64,000 nt of DNA from contig CM060472.1 of the NCBI GenBank assembly GCA_030544235.1, positions 17,419,654 to 17,483,653 of the forward strand. The letters run 5' to 3'. The translations under genes were made by a program, and so were the position numbers. Of the stretch, positions 53,691 through 64,000 are shown one piece after another (the stretch's first letter is position 1; every line of letters begins with the position of its first letter). Origin of the DNA: Lepturacanthus savala (lineage: Eukaryota > Chordata > Actinopteri > Scombriformes > Trichiuridae). A model generated the notes under the pieces. It saw only the letters and a program-made list of their open reading frames with translations. It had not been told where the DNA came from and ran no database searches.

Positions 53691-54689
53691 GCTTACAATG
53701 GCTGCTTTGACAAACTTCTCCCACCTTCTTCACAGCCAGAGCCCCTTCAGTTTGTGGAGTAAATGCTCAGAGGGCAGTGCTGGAAGGTGAAGGGGTGGAG
53801 CTCCAGTCATCTCTTATTCTGGTTCTAACCACTGGATGTGGCTCAACCATGATGAGCGATACAGGTTTCCACTGACCTGCCAAGACCCTGCCCCTTTCCG
53901 AACCTGCCCCCCGCCCTGCACCCCCTGACTAATGATCGGACCCTTGATTAGTAAAGGAGGCATAAATCATAAGCTGCAATGAAGAGGACGGCGAGCAGCG
54001 GCCGTTTCTCATGAACGACTAACAGATTCTGCACAAAAGAAATGAGCAGTTATTCAGAGGAATGAACTTTGTCTGCTTCTAATATATATATGATTTATTT
54101 ATGGGTTTTTCCCACACAGATTCCATTATAATCCTCATACATACATCAGTAAAATAAAACACAAACCAAAGTGTGTGTGATGAGGAAGTGATGATACTAA
54201 GATATGATTTATGTGCTGACAAGTAATAATTAATTTAAACATATAAAACAACAAGACAGGACAGAAAACCACATAATAATAAATAAAGAAAATAATAAAG
54301 ATAATGCTTGACTAGACATAACTCATGCAGAGGACGCAGGAAGTGAATAAAGTTCAGGAGGGCTCTCAGCCAGGGAAAATACTACTGGGAATAATTTTTT
54401 GTTCTTATTTATGAAATCACTGTGTCCACATCAGCAAACACCAACGGGTGACAGGAGGAGACACAACAGCGATGGAACAGACTGATGTTCTCTGAAACCA
54501 ACAACTCTAAAGAACAGATGATAAATCCTTATTGGACAAACCAGCCGAAAGGAAAAAGGAAACAATAATTAATTGAATTCCAACATTGAGAAAATCCAGC
54601 TGACACTAATGAAGGTTTTCATAGTCCCTGGACTTGGCCATGTCAAGTCCCTCCAGCTAGTGGCCTTTTCTATCAGGGGGCCGCACTGA

Positions 54690-54789
54690 ACCAAACCGGG
54701 TCACAGAGCAACAAACCGGTTCGTGGCAAGTCAAACCAGGCTGTGATGAGTCAAACCGTGCTATGAAGAGTCAAACCGAACAGGCCACT
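54690..54789. repeat. 20-bp minisatellite
   Basis: CAAACC recurs at exactly 20-bp steps: 54692, 54712, 54732, 54752 and 54772. The unit is TCAAACCGTGCTATGAAGAG in its best form. The first two copies are diverged (CCAAACCGGGTCACAGAGCA). Confidence 0.9.
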
Positions 54790-56000
54790 TCCACTACAAT
54801 TTGAGATGAGTGGCGTTGGCCACCCTGCTCCTCCTTCTCTCCTTCAAGCAGATTGCAGTTGAATTTCTCTGTGTTCTGTGGGGTTTGATTCTCATCGATC
54901 CAGTTTTATTTAAATATGTCACCTGTTCTCCACCTCCCCCAGCAGCAGCGGCAGTGCAGGGGGGTAGTGGCAGGGGCTCTTTCAGGCCTGACATGATTAC
55001 ATTGTGGAACAGTGCAGCGGGATGAGCATAACAGGAGGTTTTAACTGGAATGAGGGAAGATGGGTATTTTAAATATGAAGAGAAGTGTGAGCACCTGCTC
55101 TTTGTGTAAAATGAGGCTGTTTGAGCTCTAACCTGAGTGAGAAGCTGTTTGCTGTGGTTCAGTGTGAGTACAGGTGTGATTCCATGTTCTGTAGAGCCAC
55201 TCTGTCTTTGCCACAGGTCTCATTTTTACAACCTCTTGATGAGCAATTAACACCCTTCAGGTCTCGAACCGTCTCGAGGGCTCTTCACTTACTGCACCGA
55301 ACACATCAGAGCTGTGCTGTTAAACTGGAGAATCCATCCTCACTTCTGAATGAACACGTTTTTTCCCCCCTGCTTCTTTAAATCAGCGAACGGCAGCAAT
55401 GAGGAGATATTCTTCAGATGCTCGACTACTTTATTTGCGAATGCCTCTTCATCTCTTTGAGCCATGTTAGACATTTAGAAGCAATCTTCTCCAGAGAGCT
55501 GTGAGGTAATACTGAAACCAGACTCCATTTGCCTTGATGCAGTTTTAACACCACAGTCTGGATTGTAACATAACTCCATGCCTCTCCTCTAACTAACAGG
55601 CATACTTTAAACGCTGCTTCCCCTCTTATGCTGAATTTAGAGCTGAAAATGTAGTGGAAGCCATATGGCACTGTGCTATATCTAATGAGTGTGAATAGAT
55701 ATGAATTAATTAAGGAACAAAGGCATGGGAGAAGAAAAGCAAGAAAATGATGAAGAGTGAAATGAGGAAGAAAGGAATGCTGAGATGGGGAGGAATGATT
55801 ATTGCAAGTCCATATGTTCAAATATTTGACCTGTGAAAATATAGTTTCACATTTCCTCCTCGCCTCAGCGTTAAACAGCCTCAGGATAAAACATGTTTAC
55901 AGCGTGTTCGGCTTCGCTGTGGAATCAGTTCCTCTGGAATTACAAACAGCTCGTGCTCAGGAATGTTAAACACTTGCATCCACAAGTTCATCTATTCAGG
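54790..56000. other. Intron stretch; nothing identified
   Basis: Unique-looking sequence without tandem arrays. The frames at 55121-55381 (plus) and 55426-55821 (minus) match nothing I know. Confidence 0.4.
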
Positions 56001-56006
56001 AGATGT

Positions 56007-56600
56007 GATGCAGAACTCATCTATAATACTTGCACAGATTTTACACTCTAAAAAACAAATGTACACATTTACCAAAGTGTTTGCATCAATGACAACGGGG
56101 AATGAAATGATGTTCAACAGTGAGTTAGCGGTAACAGGTTTTTCTCTACGATCACAGGTGTTTTAATTAGCGATTTAGATTTAAATTGATCACTCACAAA
56201 CTTAATGTTTCACATTATTTAAAAGGAGTTTTTTAAGTGTTATACTAAATTACCATAATTATAGACACACAATTTAGAATTAAAACCATTAAAAAAACAT
56301 TTAATATATGCTCCAATCAAATTTCTTCAGTAGTTTTTATGTTTTTTTCAAAAAACAATTCATAAATTAAAACAAATAGAATTTAGTTTTAAATCAATTA
56401 ACACAGAAATCAAAGGTAAAACTATGCAGTATAAAGTTGATGTAATTACCAACATTATTACATCAACACTCAGGTTTATCTGAATCAATAGAATTTTATC
56501 TTTGTGCTTTTGATTAGATATTGCATTCGCTGCCTTAATGAGTTTTTAGATGCAGCTGCACGGCTGTGAGGCAGAACTCATCTTTAACACTCGCGCCGAT
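56007..56600. repeat. Direct duplication flanking a family-A copy
   Basis: GTGATGCAGAACTCATCTAT (continuing AATACTTGCACAGAT) at 56007-56041 and GTGAGGCAGAACTCATCTTT (continuing AACACTCGCGCCGAT) at 56564-56598 are related over about 35 bp, with 13 identical bases in the core. The family-A repeat lies between them. This could be a segmental duplication formed together with the insertion. Confidence 0.7.
56038..56450 (+). repeat. Family A, copy 6 (plus orientation)
   Basis: Starts near TTTACACTCTAAAAAACAAA and contains GAATGAAATGATGTTCAACA, ATTATTTAAAAGGAGTTTTT, CCATAATTATAGACAC, TTTCTTCAGTAGTTTTTA and GAATTTAGTTTTAAATCAAT. Confidence 0.62.
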
Positions 56601-58174
56601 ATGGGAGGAGGATTATTTTTGTAAACTTGTGTTGGGTTTGTGTGCAGCAGTGAGCTGCCGTGGCCTCTTTGGTCCTTCGCCCTGGCTCGCTGCCCTCTGC
56701 AGATCCCGACTGCAGCGCTCTGACAAGGACACTCCTACACCTGTGAGACCATGACAAGAAATACAATGCAGCCAATAGGCTGGCTGCGTCAGCCCGAGAT
56801 GAATGCCTCAGCTATAAATCCATGTTGCAGGGTTGAGAAGTTAATTGCCTGTACTGCTATCTCCTTGCCAATGTCTAATATAAAAGAGTCTTCTGTGAGA
56901 GTTATTTTACAACAAATGGGTTTTGTCTCCAAGCACAAGGCAGCAGGATGTCGACACGGCAGGAAAATGAGGGATCTTTATTTTGAGTTGTTCCCAGTGT
57001 CTGTGGAGCTTAAAGAAGCTTTTTAAGGTGAAACGCTACAGGGTCAAAATATTAACTGAAGAGGCTTCACCAGAACACTTCAACAGCTTATTTCTCACAT
57101 TAAGACGATCATATTTTTCCCATTACAAGTTTTAGGAAATGCAAATGAGGCTTTTTTTTCTAACTGAATAGAAAATAATATGCAAACATTTCCAGAATAG
57201 AAATATGAACATTGGATAAAACAGGTTTGGCATTCTGATTACATGTTGTTGACATATTAGAGTCAAAGATTTAAGAAATGATCCATGGTTTTATCTCTAC
57301 AACGATCAGTCCAAATAAATCCATTTTCTCCATGTTTTTAGGAATAAAATGCTGTGTAAATCAGGCTGTGAATGATGAAACTGCTCTGTACAAACCTTCA
57401 GAATGTCTGAAAAATCATGATCCGACAAGCTGACTGTTGTTAAATTCAGGAGAAATCCACAGACACAAATAAAAACCTGAATGTGGGTTTTGAACATTTT
57501 TTTTCAGTTCAAAAGAACAACAAAATCTCAAAATTGATTAGTGTGTGGAAAAAAACTGTGTTTTTGCCTGCAAGTCTCGCCTTAAACAGATCAAACCCAG
57601 AAGTATGAATAGAATACAATATGGTAAAAGTCCTGCATGAAAGTCTGTATATTCTTAATAGTCGTGAGTACAAGTGCTGGCTTTGTGCTTTTATAAAACA
57701 TCAACTAGACTAAAAAGGTTGAAATCACTACTTTTGCATTTCTCCAGTTTAAAATCTAAATTAACAAATTAATATAATTAATACTATTTATAAATACTTT
57801 TATGTTTTTATGTCCATGAAGCAGCTAGTTAGACCTGTAGCAGCAATACAGTGGCCTTCTCTTACTCACATAAAAAACCTTGCTCCCCTATCTTGCAAAA
57901 CCTTGCAAGATACCCCACCCATTAAAAACTGCATTTAGTCAGAGAAACATAAGTCAAGTACAAACTTGACGGAGGAAGGAGGAGGGGCTAAAGGGATCCA
58001 GGGTTACTATTAACTTCCTGTCCTGTCAACCACTACAGACGAGGTCAGACCACAGTAGAGTCTGACTCAATATTCACACACAAAACCTGAACTATTTATT
58101 TTATTTTTTATTAATGACTCCTTTAAAAACTTATTATCATTTTAATTGAGTGAAATCTACACCTGAAAGCTGTT
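56601..58174. other. Intron stretch; nothing identified
   Basis: Mostly AT-rich. Weak family-B wording (GGTAAAAGTCCTGCATG) occurs at about 57621. Short open frames near 56566-57026 and 57306-57497 have no recognisable domain. Confidence 0.4.
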
Positions 58175-58290
58175 GTAGTGGATAAAAAAGTAGCATCACA
58201 TGGGAACTCTCAAGTAAAGTAGAAGTACTTCAAAATTCTATGTAAGTACAATATTTGAGTAAATGTACTTAGTTACTTTCCAGCACTGTA
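58175..58290. repeat. Family B copy
   Basis: Reads GTGGATAAAAAAGTAGCATC, ACATGGGAACTCTCAAGTAA, AGTAGAAGTACTTCAAAATT and TGAGTAAATGTACTTAGTTA, ending CTTTCCAGCACTG. It runs opposite to the copies at 52025 and 53500. Confidence 0.72.
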
Positions 58291-58853
58291 TGATGCTTTA
58301 ATCATTAAAAGTCTAAAGTTGTGTGTTTTATATCAACATAATGAAATAGAAACTGTAGATGTGATTTCCTGTGGGTTTTCAGCCTCCTCATATAAACACA
58401 TGAATAACAAACTGACAAACACACAACCGTAAGAGACTAATCTCCACATCTCATCTATCTCCCATAATTCAGAGCGGCGGCTGTGGCAGCAGAGCGCCAG
58501 TCAGGCCGACAAACCTCGGCGCAGCCTTATCTCCCTGTGGTGGCGGAGGAGGAGGAAACGGAGGTCCTTTAAAGGGCGGGGGTCATTTCCTCTGCCTACA
58601 ACTCCGGCAGGGAAAATAACATGTATCCATTCGGTCAGTGCTGCTTTATTTCAAACGCTGCTGCTGCGGTTTAAGACACCCTTGTGGGTACAGATGGCAA
58701 ATGAGCATTTTTTTGTCTCTGGCAATTTCTTCCTATTCTCTTTCCGTCTACCGTCCGCCAATCCCCCACTCCGGCTATGATGCAAACCTTGAACGACTGC
58801 TGGTATTCTACAGTAAATGTGACAGAGCAGTGGCTGGAGTACAGATAGAGCAC

Positions 58854-58854
<1 letters not shown>

Positions 58855-58888
<34 letters not shown>
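58855..58888. repeat. (GT)17 microsatellite
   Basis: Perfect GT/TG run. Confidence 0.95.
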
Positions 58889-58889
<1 letters not shown>

Positions 58890-59886
58890 GTGTGTGAGAG
58901 TATGTTTGTGAGGTTGAGTCTTGTACATGTAAATATGTAGATATACAGGCCAGAGTTTGTCTGGTCCTCAGTCCTTCAAGTGGCTGTTTGACTTGTTTTT
59001 AGGATCAAGGTTAGAATTGGGTTTTGATTCACTTTTGGGTTAGGAAGATCCTGATTATGGTTTAAATGATCAGTAGAAGCTCTGAACTCGAGGTTTTCAT
59101 TGGTCCCAAAATTATGGACCTGATTCCAAAACATTCTTAAACTATAGGGAACTGATTTTGCTAGAAATATAAGGAATTTAACCTGAATCCTGAGGGAACC
59201 AGATAAATCAAGGACAAGTCAGGTAGTTCACAGACCGTATGAATACTAATGTGCTAAGTATGACCTGTTGAATAGAATTGGACCTGACCACGATAAGGGC
59301 TTTGAAAATAACACAGACCAGTTGGATCTCAGATATTTGGTTTAGGTCTGAGTCTGAACACTGTTCCCCTGCTGCTGGTGCAATTGCTTTCCAATCAATC
59401 ACCAACCCTCCACCTCAAAAAGTTGGTCCAATTTGTTTCATTCTGTCTCATATGGACGTCATCAGTCCCATTTTGTCTATTCCAGACAGTTTTGGAGTTT
59501 TATAGAAGCTTATGGAACAATCCTGTGATGCTAAATGCTGCTCAGAGCGTAACAGTGACAGCGATGGGCATAACAAAACCGTGACATTTGACACTGTGGG
59601 AATGAGAACTGTCTGATAAATATATATGAGTGAGTGTGTGTGTGTGTGTGTGTATATGTGTGTCAAAGTCAGGCGGCAGCAAGTCGCTCTGAAGACAGAG
59701 GCTCATTGAGCGGCTGTGTGGTGGTTGGGTGGTTGGAGGATCAGACAGACGGCAGCTCACATGCTGTGATGCTACAGAGGATTGATAGATCTGCTGCTGG
59801 TCACTGCTGCTGCTGAAAGAGCCCAACACACCTCAGGCAGATGGATGGGGAGAGTGCACAGGGCTGCGATTAGTCTGTGTGTGTGT

Positions 59887-59918
<32 letters not shown>

Positions 59919-61572
59919 ACGTGTCAGTGTGCCCTTTGTGGGAGAAGAGTATTACAGGGTGTTGGTGTATAGTGTTTGTGATGTGGTGCTTCAAACAGGA
60001 CTTACAGCACTTGTCTACTGAGGAGAAATATATAGATAGACATATGTTTCTGTGTGTATATGTGTGTGTGTGGGCATCGCAGCTTTGTTGGTTTATGTTT
60101 GTGTCTGCAGTGAATTAGTTTCTTTGACGCCGGGATAAAACCTCAGACAACAGGAGGTTTTCAGTGCAGCAAGAAGCCGTCCCGGGCCTTTTCTGTGTGG
60201 ACTTTCATGTTCTCAGCGTGTTCTCACTGCGTGCTCTCGCCGTGTTCTTAGCGTGTTCTTGCAGCGTTTGCGGATGCTCCCTGTGCCTGTGTATAGTACG
60301 AGTCAGATACAGAGGATCTGTGTGTGTATGTGTGAATGCTGTGAAATGACAATAAAGTTCATTTTTATCTTGTTTACCCTGACTCATCCTCCTGAGCAGC
60401 AGCAGTCTGGTCTGGGACTTGGTATCGATGTCGGCTCGGTTTATCTGGTAACGTGAGCGGTTTACAGATCTGATCTGAAGCCTGCAGAGCTGCCCATCGC
60501 CCCGATGAACTCAACCGTATTTGGGGGTTAATATCTGAATGATGACGTCACCACTTTCCAGGAGAGAGGCAAGTCTAACAGGAGGCTGAAGTGAATGAGA
60601 AGAACCACATCTGCTGGGAACTTTGTTGTCCGTCATCTTGGACGGCTAAACTACACTGCTGACAACACCAGATACTTCCGTGAAGAGCTGCCGGCCTTAC
60701 TCTGCCTCTGATTGGCTGACCCTAACCCAATCCATATCAGGGGTGTGTGGACGCTGGAGGAAGCCAACAGAGGGAACTCAGCCAACTGCCGGACCTCAGT
60801 GATCTCAGTGACCTCCAGCCCCCTCAGGGCCTGTTTCACTCTGTATAGCTACTGCACAAATATAAATAAAGCAGTTAAACTATAATATTATGAATATGTT
60901 TTAGAAGGATATATAAGGTCATTTCTAACGTGAAGGGAGGGGAAAGTTGGAGCAAAGTAAGCGAGTCAGCAGATCTGTTCTTTGTTTGGCTGACTGTGGA
61001 TCTTCCTCTCAGAGATGATGGGTCCCGACCTCGTCTCTATCTCAGCTTTCTCACGTTGTTTTGGCATTTGCGCTCACTGAGCTGAACTAAATACAAATAA
61101 CAGGAGGGGAGGAGAGGAGGCGGAGCAGGGAGCGGGAGAAGGAGAGGATGCTCGGCGGCGATAAGCCGCCACTCTGACATTTAAACAAGTGTCAGGATCA
61201 GAGGTCAGAGGAGTGGAAACAGTGCAACTACATCAGGGCGACGTGATTCCCACACGGTTGCATTTGTTGCAGCAGAAATTATGTGATTCTAAACAGAGAC
61301 TCATGAATTTAACATATTTTACTGTGTATTAAACTCTAATATATCTCCTGAACATCCAGATCAGATCAGGTTTTAGAGATGTGATGCGCATGCTTGAATT
61401 TACTAGGCATAACAAATAATATTATTCACGACTAAGAACTAACCCTACAATTAAACAAATGTGGAGAGAATTACTGTCAGTGGAATGAGTCAATGTTTTA
61501 AATGATACATTGACATGAACTGGTATTTTCTCTTCAAGTTACTCAGACTCTGCCATCCCCCATCCTTCCATT

Positions 61573-61574
<2 letters not shown>
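58889..61574. other. Intron stretch with short GT runs
   Basis: GT runs lie at 59634-59664 and 59875-59920. At 60340-60362 GAAATGACAATAAAGTTCAT is a polyadenylation-like word of the kind left by retroelement tails. No exon was recognised. Confidence 0.4.

Positions 61575-61611
<37 letters not shown>
61575..61611. repeat. (TA)18 microsatellite
   Basis: Pure TA dinucleotides. Confidence 0.95.
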
Positions 61612-61614
<3 letters not shown>

Positions 61615-61781
61615 TATTTCAGCAGTGTTGTATCTAGGCAGATTAACTATGAGAAGTGAAGGCTCTGACACAACACAATTCTCAGTTCTAAACAGAGCAT
61701 ATTTTTCCTCTTGTGTATAAAAGGATCAGACCCTGGGGGGGGGGACAGGGGGCTTCTGAAAGGATGTTGTCCCCCCTAATA

Positions 61782-61830
61782 AGATAGATAGATAGATAGA
61801 CAGATAGATAGATAGATAGATGAGAGAGAG
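61782..61830. repeat. (GATA)n microsatellite
   Basis: About ten GATA units with one GACA interruption, passing into GAGA. A poly-A run of 21 follows at 61924-61944. Confidence 0.95.
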
Positions 61831-61944
61831 AAAAAAAGGACAAGCTCCATCAAAGGGACTGAAAGAATCCCTCTCTCCTTCCTAACAAAGATCAGTCTTT
61901 TCTTTAACAGTGTGTAGGACTCATAAAAAAAAAAAAAAAAAAAT

Positions 61945-63156
61945 CTGTCCAGATCAGTTTCTCTCCTCTGAAGGTTTTTTTTCTCCACATCTGACCCGGA
62001 GCTGCCTGGCAGGATGAACTCAGGGTTAAGGAGGCAGCTTCACCTTGAAAGGCCACTTCAAAGCCGGGAAACCACAAAAAGCAATTAAAAGTATTGATGG
62101 AACTTCAATAGCTCTTAAACAGTCTTGCAGACACCTCGGGGCAAGTAGCACACAAATCTTTTCTTCCCTCATCTCTCTTTCGCTCTCGCTGCGAGCTCGC
62201 TCTCCTTGTTTGATCCGGTGTCTCACTCCCTGCTGTCATGTCCCCAGAGTGTCTGTCCCTGTGTGTCAGTGTGTGAGTGGAGACAGGTGAGTTCAGCCCT
62301 AATCAAGGCCTCCACTAGCAATCACTGCAAAACAGGCTGTAAAACTACAAACAAGGTCAACGATGACTTTCTATTATCAGCTTTTGATCCATGGAGGGTT
62401 TATATTTGTAAAACTTTCCTCGAGACCAGAAAAGCAATTTTAAACTTCTGTAATGTAAAGTCTATGGCCTGGGCCCAGGTGCATGATGGGATAAACACTA
62501 TTGTGCATATTCGGTGGGCCGCAGTGGATCCAATGTAACCGGAACTAACCCAGAAGCCAGAAGAGCAATTCCTACAGAATTAACAAGATGCTATTTTAGA
62601 TCCAGGATCTAGTTATTATAATATATCTATGATCCAAACCCACAAGTCAATATATCCACAAGAGACTTTCAGAGATTCCTCTGGGTGCAGAGTTCACTCC
62701 AAAAATTAGTCAGGATATAAAGTGACGACATGCAAGACAAGAATAGACTATTGCTAATCAATTAATTAATCTAATATAAACTGATTAACTCGATGGGCAA
62801 GCATTGTCTTTTATTGGTCTATAGTGTGAAGATCCTTAATGAGGAATGAAGATGAATTTATTCAGGTATAAAAGATTAGATGTTTCAGCATTTACTGTCA
62901 TGTGAGGAAGGAGATGGAGTCTGTGACGATAAGAGCAATTAAAGCTTAACTAATGCCAGCTAGCTTGTTGGTCTCTTATGCTGCTACTGTGTGCACGTGT
63001 ATGTGGGTGTGTGTGTGTGCGAGTTCTCCAGAAACAATTTCAGATCGGCCTCTAATGTGATTTCTGCATGTGCATCATTTACTGTGCAGACACTAATGGA
63101 GCTTTCACAGAAAATATTGTCTTCCATATGAGGAAACAGGAAATGGAAGAGGAGAC
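61945..63156. other. Intron stretch; nothing identified
   Basis: No tandem array or element end is visible. The frame at 62206-62538 is uninterrupted for 110 codons but resembles no protein I know. Confidence 0.4.
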
Positions 63157-63203
63157 GGGGGACTGAGGGGATGGGGGAGGACTGGGGGGGGGGGAGGGGA
63201 GGG
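63157..63203 (+). other. G-run cluster with quadruplex potential
   Basis: Five or more runs of four or more G (GGGGGACTGAGGGGATGGGG, then GGACT, a run of 12 G, A, GGGG, A, GGG). It lies 230 bases downstream of the 59-nt exon's donor in gene orientation. The G-rich strand is the template strand, and the pre-mRNA copy is C-rich. Confidence 0.85.
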
Positions 63204-63433
63204 ACGGAGACAGTGAGACGGCGGCTTGCTTTCTTAACCTTGAAGCAGGGCAGCGTCCTCCCAGCAGGTTGTTTACCCGAATCCTTCCTGCAGCGTTAAG
63301 CCAGCGACTCGGTAAATCACTGATTTACAGCACAAAGCTTCCTCAGCTAAATTTACACAGAGGCTCGGATTCTGTTGCTGTGACAAGACACAGCCTGAAC
63401 GTCTGGAAACAGGGAGGAGACAGACACACTCAC

Positions 63434-63492
63434 CTTTGCACTGGTTGGTGTTTTTATCCAGAATGGCCTTGGTTGACACGATTTTTCCGTAC
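63434..63492 (-). CDS. rbms3: rbms3-like exon, 59 nt: loop and strands before RNP1 of RRM1
   Basis: On the minus strand the acceptor reads TCTCCACAG before 63492, with a TTGCTTG pyrimidine stretch ahead of it. The donor GTGAGTG starts at 63433. The exon supplies one base to finish the previous codon, 19 codons (YGKIVSTKAILDKNTNQCK) and the first base of Gly. This is the mid part of RRM1 in RBMS proteins, between the RNP2 strand (upstream exon, outside the window) and RNP1. As I recall, NTNQCK is the RBMS3 form and TTNKCK that of RBMS1. The introns are phase 2 upstream and phase 1 downstream. The length (59) is not a multiple of three. Skipping this exon alone or together with the 92-nt exon (151 nt) would shift the frame, so both are expected to be constitutive. 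Confidence 0.9.
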
Positions 63493-64000
63493 CTGTGGAG
63501 ACACAAGCAAGAGATGTCGAGTTTCTGATTCAGAATGAGCTGAAAAGACAGAGATCCTCAGATAAACATCCTCGATAAAGTACATTATTAAGTTCTTTTC
63601 CACACTTGCTGCCATTTAGTCAGTGTAGTTAACGACCCAGCTGTGGTTTGATCTGAACAAACTCCCAGAGCAGCACAGGTCTGCTGCAGCTCTCAGGACT
63701 GAAGACCTGCGACAGCTGTTTGTTTCTGTGTTTCTGCTATTTTCATCCTTCCATTCTCTTTTCATCCGTTTTAGGTTCCTTCTCTATTCACGGATTAATG
63801 ACTTTGTGACTGGTTTGATTGTGTCCGGATTTCTTTCTTTGCTTGTGCTTGTTCTTGATGCGCTTAATATTTTGTGTTGTTCACTTTCTTGTTGCAGTGT
63901 GCTGAACAAATAATCTCAGAAACTCAACCAGATAGAACATTTGCATCCTCAAAATATTGTGAAATCATAACATATATGTGTGCATGTGTAATATTTTAGT
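63493..64000 (-). other. Intron upstream of the 59-nt exon (partial)
   Basis: Leads into the acceptor at 63493-63494 and extends beyond the window. It is T-rich on the plus strand in 63700-63900. No further exon or repeat was recognised. Confidence 0.7.

Noticed and set aside
62206..62538. 110-codon plus-strand frame as a novel gene
   Set aside because: No start context, domain, codon bias or splice structure supports it. Frames of this length occur by chance in 64 kb.
63273..63506. 77-codon open frame around the 59-nt exon
   Set aside because: The match to RBMS stops sharply at the GTGAGT donor and the CACAG acceptor. The remainder is intron.

Overview
This window is non-coding vertebrate DNA of teleost type, most likely from a spiny-rayed (percomorph) fish. 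Dinucleotide arrays are very dense, minisatellites are numerous, and there are remnants of fish-style hAT, Tc1, LINE and Penelope-like elements. No bacterial-style gene layout, operon or CRISPR array is visible.

Only two coding exons can be supported, both on the minus strand and both from one gene. The 59-nt exon at 63434-63492 and the 92-nt exon at 45303-45394 join in frame to encode 50 residues of the first RRM of an RBMS-family single-stranded nucleic-acid-binding protein. The residues NTNQCK and SLK favour rbms3 over rbms1 or rbms2. An 18,039-bp intron separates them and cuts the RNP1 motif between Lys and Gly. A second intron runs from 45302 past position 1, so it exceeds 45.3 kb. The upstream intron starts at 63493 and leaves the window. 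I found no other exon. The window is therefore one slice of a giant-intron gene transcribed right to left.

The rest is intron filled with repeats. (i) Long CA/GT arrays: 12 of the 14 arrays of about 50 bp or more read CA on the plus strand, which gives UG repeats in the pre-mRNA. (ii) Minisatellites with clean periods: 10 bp at 13655-13982, about 24 bp at 29251-29395, 31-32 bp at 31104-31228, 25 bp at 51653-51775, 20 bp at 54690-54789, a compound GT-plus-core array at 23905-24269, and two purine arrays of about 460 bp each (37337-37790 and 41690-42155). (iii) Mobile element remnants: a 615-bp hAT-like element with clear terminal inverted repeats (39931-40545), a 309-bp hAT-like MITE that contains a tandem array (30960-31268), a 683-bp element beginning CAGGGTTCC (11037-11719), a Tc1 transposase tail (16831-16899), two pieces of a LINE 3' end separated by about 400 bp (17699-18430), and a Penelope-like GIY-YIG tail (3525-3800, minus). 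(iv) Three dispersed families, named here A, B and C, are present in several copies and both orientations. Some copies form inverted pairs that could fold in the transcript.

I see no previously undescribed multi-gene system. The most useful follow-ups are the repeat structures, the inverted pairs and a few non-repetitive blocks that could be conserved elements.
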